A stretch of 64,000 bases of DNA, taken from NCBI RefSeq assembly GCF_022482365.1, contig NZ_JAKVPE010000001.1:1240001-1304000 (forward strand). The letters run 5' to 3'. A program made the position numbers and the translations under genes. Below the pieces are notes generated by a model. The model had not been told where the DNA came from and did not search any database. It was given only the letters and a program-made list of their open reading frames with translations. Origin of the DNA: Limosilactobacillus sp. Its GTDB lineage: Bacteria; Bacillota; Bacilli; Lactobacillales; Lactobacillaceae. Positions 24,230-32,380 of the stretch are shown here, piece by piece (the stretch's first letter is position 1; each line of letters opens with the position of its first letter).

Positions 24230-26152
24230 GTGAAGAAAATCGTTACCGGCATTATCGCCCACGTCGACGCCGGTAAGACCACCCTTTCGGAGGCCCTCCT
24301 GTTCAAGACCGGAGCCCTGCGCAAACTCGGCCGGGTTGACAAGGGAGATGCCTTCCTCGATCCCGACCAGTTGGAAAAGCAGCGTGGCATCACCATTTAC
24401 TCGCACGAGGCCCAGTTTAATTACCAGGATCTCGGAATTACCCTGCTCGACACGCCCGGTCACATCGACTTCGTGGCCCAGACCGAACAGGTCCTCCAGG
24501 TCTTGGACTACGCAATTCTTGTGATCGACGCCACCAGCGGGTTGACCGGCAGCACGACCAGTCTCTGGCGGCTGCTCGAGCGCTACCAGGTGCCGACGTT
24601 TATCTTCATCAACAAGGTTGACAGCGTGGGAGCGGATCCCCAGGCGGTACTCGACCAACTGCAAAGCCGCTTCTCCGCTGGTTGCCTTCCCTTCGATTCA
24701 CCGCTAGCCTCCGGAACCATCGAGGACATTGCCAGTCAGGACGAGAAAGCCCTCACCGAGTACCTAGAAAACGGTAAATTGACGGACGCGACGATCCAGC
24801 GCCTGATCAAGCAGCGGTTGGTCTTTCCGTGCTACCGCGGCTCGGCCCTCAAGCTCACCGGGATCGACCAATTCCTGGCGGGATTGAAGCGTTGGACGCT
24901 GCCTTTTGTGGCTCACCAGAAATTCGGTGCCCGGGTCTTCAAGATTTCCCATGACGGTAACGACCGCCTGACCTGGGTCCGGGTCACCGGCGGGAAACTC
25001 CGGGCTAAGGCCGAATTGGCAGACGGGCAAAAGGCCGATCAGCTGCGGGACTATAACGGCCGCAAGTTTACCATCCAACAGGAGGTCGCACCTGGGGACG
25101 TCTGCGCCATCGCCGGACCGAGCGCGACCTTTCCCGGTCAGGGGCTCGGGAGCGAGCGGGACCAGGATCAGGTCCAATTTCAGCCGGTCCTGACCTACGC
25201 CGTTGATCCCCGGGGCAACGATATTCACCACTGCCTGGTCGCCCTGCGGCAGTTGGCCGACGAGGATCCCCAACTGCGGGTTTCCTGGAGCGAACACCTC
25301 CAGGAAATCCACGTCAACCTGATGGGAACGGTCCAGCTGGAAATCCTCCAGCAGCTGCTCGATCAGCGTTTCGGACTTCAGCTCGACTTTGATCAGGGGC
25401 AGATCCTGTATAAGGAGACCATCACCGGTCCGGTCGAGGGCGTGGGACATTTCGAACCCCTGCGCCACTATGCGGAGGTCCACTTGCTGCTGGAACCGGG
25501 CAAGGCCGGTAGTGGCGTGCAAGTGGCCAATACCTGCCGGACCGACGTGCTCAGCCACAACTGGCAGGAGCAAATTATGACCAGCCTGGGAGCCAAGGAG
25601 CACCTGGGCGTCCTGATCGGGGCCCCGCTGACCGACGTCAAGATCACCCTGGTCGGCGGCCGCGGCAGCATCGTCCACTCGGTCGGCGGTGACTTTCGCG
25701 AGGCTACCTGGCGGGCGGTCCGCCAGGGGCTAATGGAGCTGCGGGCCCAGGGCAAGTGCCAGCTGTTGGAGCCGCGCTACCGTTACCGGTTGACCCTGCC
25801 CCAGGAAATGGTCGGCCGGGCGATCAATGATATCCAAAAGATGCACGGCAGCTTCGAACTATCAGCCGACGGCGCGTTGACCACCATTACCGGCACGGCC
25901 CCGGTGGCCACAATGCGTGACTACCAGCAGGAGGTTCGCAACTACACCCATGGACAGGGGCAGCTCGAATGCATCGTGGCCGGCTACCAGCCCTGTCACG
26001 ACGCGGCGGCTGTTGTTAAACAGCACGCCTACGATCCGGTGGCCGACCTCGCCAACACCCCGGACTCGGTCTTCTGTGCCCACGGCGCCGGCTACCCCGT
26101 TCGCTGGAACCGGCTGCCGGAGATGGCGCACTTTCCATACCAGAAGAAATAG
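24230..26152 (+). CDS. TetM/EF-G-like translation factor GTPase
   Basis: A 640-residue GTPase with the domain order of ribosomal protection proteins (639 residues in TetM). G1 is AHVDAGKTTLSE near residue 10, the G2 threonine region QRGITIYS near 52, G3 LLDTPGHIDF near 73 and G4 INKVDS near 128. Domains II-V follow. The GTG start lies behind GAGGGGGAC. The tail differs from plasmid TetM: it ends with TPDSVFCAHGAGYPVRW, as I recall for chromosomal relatives of unknown role. Tetracycline resistance should not be assumed. Confidence 0.82.
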   Translation: MKKIVTGIIAHVDAGKTTLSEALLFKTGALRKLGRVDKGDAFLDPDQLEKQRGITIYSHEAQFNYQDLGITLLDTPGHIDFVAQTEQVLQVLDYAILVIDATSGLTGSTTSLWRLLERYQVPTFIFINKVDSVGADPQAVLDQLQSRFSAGCLPFDSPLASGTIEDIASQDEKALTEYLENGKLTDATIQRLIKQRLVFPCYRGSALKLTGIDQFLAGLKRWTLPFVAHQKFGARVFKISHDGNDRLTWVRVTGGKLRAKAELADGQKADQLRDYNGRKFTIQQEVAPGDVCAIAGPSATFPGQGLGSERDQDQVQFQPVLTYAVDPRGNDIHHCLVALRQLADEDPQLRVSWSEHLQEIHVNLMGTVQLEILQQLLDQRFGLQLDFDQGQILYKETITGPVEGVGHFEPLRHYAEVHLLLEPGKAGSGVQVANTCRTDVLSHNWQEQIMTSLGAKEHLGVLIGAPLTDVKITLVGGRGSIVHSVGGDFREATWRAVRQGLMELRAQGKCQLLEPRYRYRLTLPQEMVGRAINDIQKMHGSFELSADGALTTITGTAPVATMRDYQQEVRNYTHGQGQLECIVAGYQPCHDAAAVVKQHAYDPVADLANTPDSVFCAHGAGYPVRWNRLPEMAHFPYQKK

Positions 26153-26153
26153 T

Positions 26154-26194
26154 AAAAAAAATCATCTTTGCCAATCGGCAAGGATGATTTTTTT
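26154..26194. terminator. Bidirectional terminator
   Basis: AAAAAAATCATC and GATGATTTTTTT flank an inner TTGCC/GGCAA stem. It serves the GTPase and the convergent HAD-ROK operon. Confidence 0.9.
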
Positions 26195-26993
26195 ACTTCT
26201 CTAGAATGTGGGCCAACTGGTGCAGGACGGCCTGGTCATCGTTCGTGCCGATTACCTGGCTGGCCGCCCGCTGAACATTGGCCGGAGCGTTCCCCATCGC
26301 GTAACTGGTTCCGGCCAGTTCAAACATCTCCAGGTCGTTTTCACCATCACCGAAGACCGCCAATTCCGCGGGATCAAGTCCCCACCGGTCGAGGAGGAGC
26401 TTGAGTCCGTACGACTTATCCATCCCCGGGATGATTAAATCGATTGCCCCGTAACCGCTGGCCGTGGCCCGGATGACCCCGGCGAAGCGAGTATCGATGG
26501 CGTGGGAAATCTCCCGCAGCCGGGTCGGCGGTACCGTCAGGGCAAATTTGAAGATCAGGTCATCCTGAATGTCCGCAAAGGTGCTGATCTCACGAACGCG
26601 GGTATAGAACTTCCGCATCCCCCGCTTGAAACCCTGGGGTGCGTCCTTCATCACGTAGGCGCTCTTGCGACCGCAAATGACGCCGTGAACGCCCGGCAGC
26701 TGAGAAACATATTGCCAGACCGCCAGAGCATTCTCCGGGGTCAAGCGACCACAGTACAGTTCCGTGCCTTTATCAATCGTCAGAACCCCGTTCTCCGCCA
26801 CGAAGGCCAATTGATCGGCCTCCGCCGGGAAAAGGCTGCGTAGGAAATAGTACTGGTCCCCGCTGGCCACGATGAACCGAATCCCCTGATCGTTCATTTC
26901 CTGGTAGACCCGCTGAAACAGCGGCCGGTCGTAGTCCCGGTTGTTCGTCAAAAAGGTTCCGTCAATGTCGGTTGCTACCGCACGAATTGTCAT
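26193..26993 (-). CDS. Cof-type HAD-IIB sugar phosphatase
   Basis: A 266-residue hydrolase with HAD motif I AVATDIDGTFLTN (nucleophile Asp near residue 9), motif II FIVASGDQYYF near 40, the conserved Lys in the DKSYGLKLLLDRWG segment near 200, and motif III VFGDGENDLEMFELAG near 218. A C2-type cap lies between motifs II and III. It lies three bases after the ROK gene, so the pair may interconvert a sugar and its phosphate or salvage a sugar phosphate; the substrate is unknown. Confidence 0.9.
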   Translation of the reverse strand: MTIRAVATDIDGTFLTNNRDYDRPLFQRVYQEMNDQGIRFIVASGDQYYFLRSLFPAEADQLAFVAENGVLTIDKGTELYCGRLTPENALAVWQYVSQLPGVHGVICGRKSAYVMKDAPQGFKRGMRKFYTRVREISTFADIQDDLIFKFALTVPPTRLREISHAIDTRFAGVIRATASGYGAIDLIIPGMDKSYGLKLLLDRWGLDPAELAVFGDGENDLEMFELAGTSYAMGNAPANVQRAASQVIGTNDDQAVLHQLAHILEK

Positions 26994-26996
26994 TAA

Positions 26997-27902
26997 TTAT
27001 TCCTCCTCAATCTTCAACAGCAGACCATACAGGGCGCCCAGCAGGTTGGCCTCGTTCCCAAAATGGGCCGCCATGATTGCGGGCATCTGAATGTCGTCAT
27101 GAAGGCGCCGGTCCTGGGCCTGCAACTGCCGAAACTGGCGCTTGACCTCCGTGATTAAAACCGGCTGGGCACTGATCCCCCCGCCGAGCAGGACCCGGTC
27201 CAGGTCGACCACCGCCTGGATGTTGACGATCAGGACTGCCACCTTCCGGCAAAAGTCGCTGAAGATTTTCCAAGCCGCCGGGTTGTGGCGGTTGATCTCG
27301 AGAAAGGCCCGGCGACCATCTTTCGGGTCGGGCAAATAGCAGGCCTGGGCGACCGCCATGATCATCCGCACCGCCGATGTACTGGCCCCCACCGTTGCCG
27401 TGTGGGGATCGGCGAAGTCGGCGTTATTGATGATCGCGCTCAGCTCACCCGCGCGGAAGTGGGGCCCGTGCAGTAGCTGGCCGTTGATCACCATGCCGCC
27501 ACCCACCGAGGTTCCCAGGGTGATCACGGCCCCGTTGGCCACCCCCGTGAGGTTGCCCAGCCACATCTCGGCCAAGGTGGCGCAGTTGGCATCGTTGCCG
27601 ACATAGACCGGCCGGCCCGCATAGCGCCGCAAGTAGTCCGCCAGGGCAAATTCACCCATGAAGCCCAGGGCACCGGTAAACCGGACCTCGCCCGTCACGG
27701 GATTGACGATGCCGGGCACGCTGACGCAGAGGGCCGCAGCAATCGGCTGGCGATCAATAATCGTCGTCAGGGCGTGCAGGAACGGGCCCTTCTGGTGTGG
27801 CGTGTCCACCCGTTTTTTAACAATGATGTTGCCCGAGTGGTCGATGACGGCGCTCTTAATTGCCGTTCCACCCACGTCGATGCTCAAGTATTGCCGCTGC
27901 AT
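26997..27902 (-). CDS. ROK family sugar kinase/regulator-like protein
   Basis: A 301-residue ROK protein without an N-terminal helix-turn-helix, hence an enzyme-like member. ATP-binding LSIDVGGTAIKSAVID is at residues 5-20, and VYVGNDANCATLAEMWLG near 99 contains the catalytic Asp. AVITLGTSVGGGMVING follows near 128. The usual CxCGxxGC zinc site of glucokinases is not evident, so it is probably not the main glucokinase. The ATG at 27902 follows AAGGA with a 10-base gap; a GTG at 27911 sits too close to it. Confidence 0.88.
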   Translation of the reverse strand: MQRQYLSIDVGGTAIKSAVIDHSGNIIVKKRVDTPHQKGPFLHALTTIIDRQPIAAALCVSVPGIVNPVTGEVRFTGALGFMGEFALADYLRRYAGRPVYVGNDANCATLAEMWLGNLTGVANGAVITLGTSVGGGMVINGQLLHGPHFRAGELSAIINNADFADPHTATVGASTSAVRMIMAVAQACYLPDPKDGRRAFLEINRHNPAAWKIFSDFCRKVAVLIVNIQAVVDLDRVLLGGGISAQPVLITEVKRQFRQLQAQDRRLHDDIQMPAIMAAHFGNEANLLGALYGLLLKIEEE

Positions 27903-27944
27903 CCTGCTCACTTCCTTGCGCTTAAATTCTATTCACATTATACA

Positions 27945-29294
27945 CTACTGCCGCCGAGGAGTTAGCCGCCAGCAAAGCAATCCGAAAACGGTGCCGACCA
28001 GGGCAAATGGCAGCCAACCCAGCCCCAAGTCATAAAGCGGCAGGCAGTGGTTGGCAAAGCTGATCAAGTCCTGGCTGCCCCTCAATTTCCGGAGCACCGG
28101 CGGGAAAGAATTGACCATGTCGAAAATGGCCGGTACGAAGGTGAAGAGCAGGGCACTTCGGTAAACGATTGGGGCGTTGCCGAAGAAGGGTGAAAACATC
28201 CCCAGCAAAACGAGGACGATCGCCAGCGGATAGAGCAGCATCAGCACCGGCGTCGACCAGAGAACGATCTTGTCCAGTCCCAAATTAGCGATTGCAAAGG
28301 ACAACAGGCAGTTCATCCGTAAAAAGGCCTTGTAAGAGATCCTCGGGAACCGCTCGTGGAAATCCTGAGAAAAGGCAATTACTAGCCCCATCGCCGTCGT
28401 CATGCAGGTGATCGTCGCCAGCGTCAGCAGGAGGGCGTTGCCGAAGTCCCCCATGTAGTAATGGGCAACCTGGTTGAGCGTCGTTCCCCCGTTTTCAGCG
28501 ATCGCAAAGTGGTGCCGGCTGGTGGTCCCCAGGTAGATCAGGCCGAGGTACATGATTCCAACTCCCAGGCAACCGATCAGACCGCCCTTGGTGGTGGCAA
28601 GGGAAACCGCCTTGCTGCCCTTAAAGCCCATCTGGGAAACGGCCACGACGATCGTCACCCCGAAGACCAACATGGCAAAGGCATCCATAGTGTTATAGCC
28701 CTGCAAGAAGCCACTGGTAAAGGCGTGGTGCACGTAGGCCGTCGTCGGCTGCGGCGTTGACAGCTTCCCCATCGGCCAGATGAAGGCTAGCAGGAAAATC
28801 ACGAAGAGCATCACCAGGAAGACCGGATTCAAGACCTTGCCGATGATCTCGGTGATCTTCCCCTCCCGCGTCGCAAAGAAGTAGACCAGGAGGAAAAAGG
28901 CCCCGGTGTAAAGAGCCAGACCCCAGGGCTGCATTGCCGCGCTCAGGTAGGGGGCCACCCCAATGGCATAGGGAACCGTTGCGGAACGGGGCGTGGCGCA
29001 AAACGGCCCGATCGTGGCGTGAACCAGCAGGAGAAAAATCAGGGCAAACCAGGGGCCGACCGGCAGGGCCAGCTCAAAGAGGCCCCGTGACCGGGTGATG
29101 CTGATCGCCAATAGGGCAAAGAGCGGAAGCAGAACCCCAGAGAGGATAAAGCCCGCCGCGGCCGGCAGCCAGTTTCTTCCGGCCAGTTGCCCCAAGTGGA
29201 CCGGGAAAACCAGGTTGCCGGCGCCGAAGATCATCCCAAAAATCAGTGAGCCGATGACCAGGTAGGTCTTACTCGCCGTTTTGAATCTATTCAT
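27945..29294 (-). CDS. brnQ: Branched-chain amino acid:cation symporter BrnQ
   Basis: A 449-residue membrane protein with 12 helices. The family N-terminus YLVIGSLIFGMIFGAGNLVFPVHLG is at residues 11-35. It imports leucine, isoleucine and valine with Na+ or H+. The minus-strand promoter shows TGCTATAAT about 35 bases before the start. It is monocistronic: the ROK gene begins 42 bases downstream. Confidence 0.92.
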   Translation of the reverse strand: MNRFKTASKTYLVIGSLIFGMIFGAGNLVFPVHLGQLAGRNWLPAAAGFILSGVLLPLFALLAISITRSRGLFELALPVGPWFALIFLLLVHATIGPFCATPRSATVPYAIGVAPYLSAAMQPWGLALYTGAFFLLVYFFATREGKITEIIGKVLNPVFLVMLFVIFLLAFIWPMGKLSTPQPTTAYVHHAFTSGFLQGYNTMDAFAMLVFGVTIVVAVSQMGFKGSKAVSLATTKGGLIGCLGVGIMYLGLIYLGTTSRHHFAIAENGGTTLNQVAHYYMGDFGNALLLTLATITCMTTAMGLVIAFSQDFHERFPRISYKAFLRMNCLLSFAIANLGLDKIVLWSTPVLMLLYPLAIVLVLLGMFSPFFGNAPIVYRSALLFTFVPAIFDMVNSFPPVLRKLRGSQDLISFANHCLPLYDLGLGWLPFALVGTVFGLLCWRLTPRRQ

Positions 29295-29505
29295 GTTACT
29301 TCATTCCAATCTTTTTTAATAACCGATCTATTATAGCATAGTGCGCAGCTGAGCAAGTTAAGCCCTTGAAGTCGCTATGTTCACATAACTGACGTTTTCT
29401 TCAGCGAATGGCACAAAATTTCACTGTTCCCTCGCCAATGATAGCGGTTTGACCGAATAGTCATTATTATTGTCTTAGTACTTTTTAAACGGGAACAATT
29501 ATATA

Positions 29506-30261
29506 ATGAATGTTTTTGTTTTAGAGGACCAGTGGATTGAACAGCAATACCTCAGAAAGGTCCTGGAGCGGATTAGAACGCGACTCCACCTCACATCCTT
29601 TAATATCACCGCTTGGTCGTCGGTCGCGGAGGTGATTGCCAACCTGCCCGCACCCAGTGTCCATAACGTCTACTTGTTGGATTTGGAAGTCGATGGCGAC
29701 AAAAAAGCCGGCCTTAAACTCAGCCAGCTGATTCGCCAAAACGATATTTTGGCCACCATTATTTTCATCACCGTTCACGACGAGTTTCTTCCCACAACCT
29801 ACAGCTACCGGACCGAGGCCCTGGACTTCATCGCCAAGGATCAGGACAACATCGAGGACCGTCTCTATAAGGACTTTCAGTTCGCGGTGGAAAAGATCAA
29901 TCACGGTCCCCAACCACGACTGGTCTTCAAGACGGCCGCGGGCTATTTGCGGATTGACTTTGCCAACATTCTCTATCTCGAGCCCAATCCCGCCAATTCG
30001 CATCAGGCCCTGCTGCATACCGTTGACCACCAGATGATCACGGTCAGTGGAACCCTGAACGAACTGGAAAAGCAATTTCAGACGCTCTTCCGCTCTCACC
30101 GGCATTTCCTGATCAACCCAACCCTGGTGGTTTCGGTCAACCTTGGCAATCACACCCTCCACTTCAAGGGCGAGACGCGTGACTACCCGTTCTCACGGCT
30201 GCGCACCAAGGAGCTCTTAAAGAGCCTTAAGCAGCTCAACCAGCCGTTCCAGATCATTTAG
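29506..30261 (+). CDS. LytTR-type response regulator (AgrA/ComE-like)
   Basis: A 251-residue protein with a CheY-like receiver (1-130) and a C-terminal LytTR DNA-binding domain (140-250). Acidic-pocket residues are in VFVLEDQWIEQ, the phosphoacceptor Asp in VYLLDLEVDGDKKAG near 61, and the conserved Lys in FIAKDQDNIED. The LytTR part shows RLVFKTAAGYLRIDFANILYLEP and FRSHRHFLINP. No good ribosome site precedes the ATG, and a TATAAT overlaps it, so the start is slightly uncertain. Its likely partner kinase lies 650 bases away beyond an oppositely oriented gene. Confidence 0.9.
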   Translation: MNVFVLEDQWIEQQYLRKVLERIRTRLHLTSFNITAWSSVAEVIANLPAPSVHNVYLLDLEVDGDKKAGLKLSQLIRQNDILATIIFITVHDEFLPTTYSYRTEALDFIAKDQDNIEDRLYKDFQFAVEKINHGPQPRLVFKTAAGYLRIDFANILYLEPNPANSHQALLHTVDHQMITVSGTLNELEKQFQTLFRSHRHFLINPTLVVSVNLGNHTLHFKGETRDYPFSRLRTKELLKSLKQLNQPFQII

Positions 30262-30835
30262 TCACGCCACCACTGCTGTTTAGCCAGCGAAAGTAACGAA
30301 TTGAAGGCTTGTCGGTGACGTAACACCGCCCACTGTATTTCAATTTTCCCGTTTTCGTCTGGCAGTTCAGCACCATTGTCGGCGAGGCCTTAAGGGTAAA
30401 GGTACCGTTGGCTCGATTATCAACGTACTGAACTTGTCGCGCCCGCCGGTAATCGTTATCCGTTCGCAGATGAGAAACCAGCGCCGCCGTGCCGTCAATT
30501 CCGGTCGCAGTCGCCTTCTTTTTGGCGCCGATCAAGTAAAATTTTGAAACGACCCGCCGGTGCTGATCAAGCAGCTCGACCTCCTGGGGTGCGGAGTTGA
30601 GGAAGGTGGAGTAGGAGAGCGGTTGGTTGTCTTGAATGATTACTCCCAAAACTACCAGCGCCAAAATAATCCCAAAGGTTGCCATCATTGCCAGCCCACG
30701 CCGCGAAAGACGGTGCGTGGGGCTGGCCTTTTTTCTTGGCTGGGGGAGGGGAGCGCCGCAATTGCTGCACTGCCGGCTGCCAATGACGTTTAATTTGCCG
30801 CAGCGTGGGCAGGTAACGCTAAGATCATGATCCAT
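30254..30835 (-). CDS. Membrane-anchored zinc-ribbon protein
   Basis: A 193-residue protein. Residues 8-30 form a double-Cys zinc ribbon (CPRCGKLNVIGSRQCSNCG), followed by a basic stretch, one transmembrane helix (about 50-70) and an extracytoplasmic domain of unknown fold. GAAAGGAATACAATA precedes the ATG at 30835. It sits between the response regulator (3' ends overlap by 8 bases) and the kinase (divergent, with the two -10 boxes overlapping at 30861-30868). The position suggests it belongs to the same signalling locus. Confidence 0.78.
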   Translation of the reverse strand: MDHDLSVTCPRCGKLNVIGSRQCSNCGAPLPQPRKKASPTHRLSRRGLAMMATFGIILALVVLGVIIQDNQPLSYSTFLNSAPQEVELLDQHRRVVSKFYLIGAKKKATATGIDGTAALVSHLRTDNDYRRARQVQYVDNRANGTFTLKASPTMVLNCQTKTGKLKYSGRCYVTDKPSIRYFRWLNSSGGVTK

Positions 30836-30909
30836 TATTGTATTCCTTTCATCGTAAAATAGTATAATTAAAGTATACATCGATCTTAACAGAAAGCCGT
30901 CTATTATCC

Positions 30910-32331
30910 ATGACATATATTAACCTGATTAATCCCTTCGTCTTGACGCCCTCACTCGGTTTCTTAATCGTCTGGGCCGTCAAGATTTGTGTTTTTTATC
31001 CACTGACCTTCTGGGGCACCTTTAAGCACCTGGGGCAACGTCGCGTGCCCTTTGTCCTCTACCTGGTCATTGCCGTAGTCGCCTTTTTCCTACCATTTAA
31101 TTTCTTATTAAACGACTATCTGCTGATCACTCTGATGATCAGTCTTTACTATTTTTTTGCCAACCACTCCGGTGAGACCCTCACTGACCTGGTTGCCACC
31201 TTTTCTTTCAGTGCCCTCCTCGACTACTTTGCCTTTTTGATCGGCTCATACGGTCTCAGCATCTGCAAGGTCCTTTTTTCTTTCAACGGCACCACGTTTT
31301 ACTACCTCTTAGTCAATTTGCTCGTTCTGATCTGCTACGGCATCGCATTGCTGATGGTGTGCGCCCTGCGACCATTTTTCCAGCGCTACCTAGCACGCCT
31401 GCACGGCCAGCACATCCTCGCCGAATGGCTCCTCAGTCTTGGCTTTTTGCCGCTGAGTTACTATCTTTACTACGCCCAGTACCACCGCTACCTCATGCAG
31501 TCACCGACCATGTTGACCGGTGCCGCCTTCCATCGTGCTTCACCCGTCCAAATTGGGGTGATCGCAATCCTTGAGGTCATCATTTACGTCTTGGTGGTAC
31601 TGCTCATTATGGAACTGGTCAGCCGCTACCTGGCTAACCGGGACCGGGCCAACTTTGCCGACTACCGGCTGGCAAGTTTGACCCGCTACACCAGCCAGCT
31701 CGAGGTGATGAATGATGACCTGCGCCGTTTTCGTCACGATTATAAGAATATTCTCTACAGCCTCACTAGTGCTCTGGAGACCAACAATCTCGACTTCGCC
31801 AAGCGCTCCCTCGCCCAGCTGTCCGCCGCGACCAACAAAAGCATTGATGTGCCGACCGGAATTATCGGGCCGCTGAAAAACATTCAGGACGCCGGGCTTA
31901 AAGCCGTTATCTTTAACAAAATCTCAACAGCCATGGAAAAAAAGATCGATCTGCAAATCGAAATTGTCGACCCGATCGACTTCAACCAGACCATGGAGCC
32001 CGTCGACACCATTCGAATCGTCGCCATCCTGCTCGACAATGCAATCAAGGCCGCAGCATCCGCTCCACAGCCACGGATCAACCTCAGCCTGTACGAAAAC
32101 GAGTTTGCCCAATTCATCGTCGTCGGCAACTCCACCGCCCAGCAGGTTGACCTGGCCACACTCGACCACTTCAGCCAAACGGTCAGCATCATCGGCAACC
32201 ACCACCTCGGACTGCGCAACCTGCGGATCATCCTCGCCCGCTACCCCGACGCCAGCAACGACCGCCGTGCAGATCCACACTGGTTTGAGCAGCGGATTAT
32301 TATTCCGAAGCGACAAGAGACGACTAACTGA
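30910..32331 (+). CDS. Sensor histidine kinase, HPK10/AgrC-like
   Basis: A 473-residue kinase with about six transmembrane helices (residues 10-235) and a cytoplasmic GHKL domain. The phosphoacceptor is in LRRFRHDYKNILYSL near residue 278, characteristic of the AgrC/ComD group. The N box is ILLDNAIKAAA near 376, and the G-region is HHLGLRNLRIIL near 436. These kinases usually sense a peptide pheromone and phosphorylate a LytTR regulator, encoded here at 29.5 kb. I see no pheromone precursor or AgrB-like protease nearby. A weak ribosome site (AGAAAG) precedes the ATG. Confidence 0.9.
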   Translation: MTYINLINPFVLTPSLGFLIVWAVKICVFYPLTFWGTFKHLGQRRVPFVLYLVIAVVAFFLPFNFLLNDYLLITLMISLYYFFANHSGETLTDLVATFSFSALLDYFAFLIGSYGLSICKVLFSFNGTTFYYLLVNLLVLICYGIALLMVCALRPFFQRYLARLHGQHILAEWLLSLGFLPLSYYLYYAQYHRYLMQSPTMLTGAAFHRASPVQIGVIAILEVIIYVLVVLLIMELVSRYLANRDRANFADYRLASLTRYTSQLEVMNDDLRRFRHDYKNILYSLTSALETNNLDFAKRSLAQLSAATNKSIDVPTGIIGPLKNIQDAGLKAVIFNKISTAMEKKIDLQIEIVDPIDFNQTMEPVDTIRIVAILLDNAIKAAASAPQPRINLSLYENEFAQFIVVGNSTAQQVDLATLDHFSQTVSIIGNHHLGLRNLRIILARYPDASNDRRADPHWFEQRIIIPKRQETTN

Positions 32332-32380
32332 TTCCTACTCCTGCTTAGAAACAACTACTATTAATTGGGGGATAATCGCC

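Noticed and set aside
24230-26152. Acquired tetracycline resistance gene
   Set aside because: Codon use matches the host, no mobile element is close, and the C-terminus differs from TetM/O/W, so it is described as a TetM-like GTPase only.
26997-27902. Main glucokinase or ROK repressor
   Set aside because: No N-terminal helix-turn-helix is present and the usual CxCGxxGC zinc motif was not seen; it is kept as a generic ROK kinase.
29501-29506. TATAAT overlapping the start of the LytTR regulator as its -10 box
   Set aside because: Transcription would begin after the ATG, and the next in-frame start would destroy the receiver domain.
31964-32380. Upstream extension of the second antiporter frame into the kinase gene
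   Set aside because: It overlaps the kinase in another frame and is low-complexity (Ser/Thr/Pro). The ATG at 32381 has a ribosome site and fits the family.
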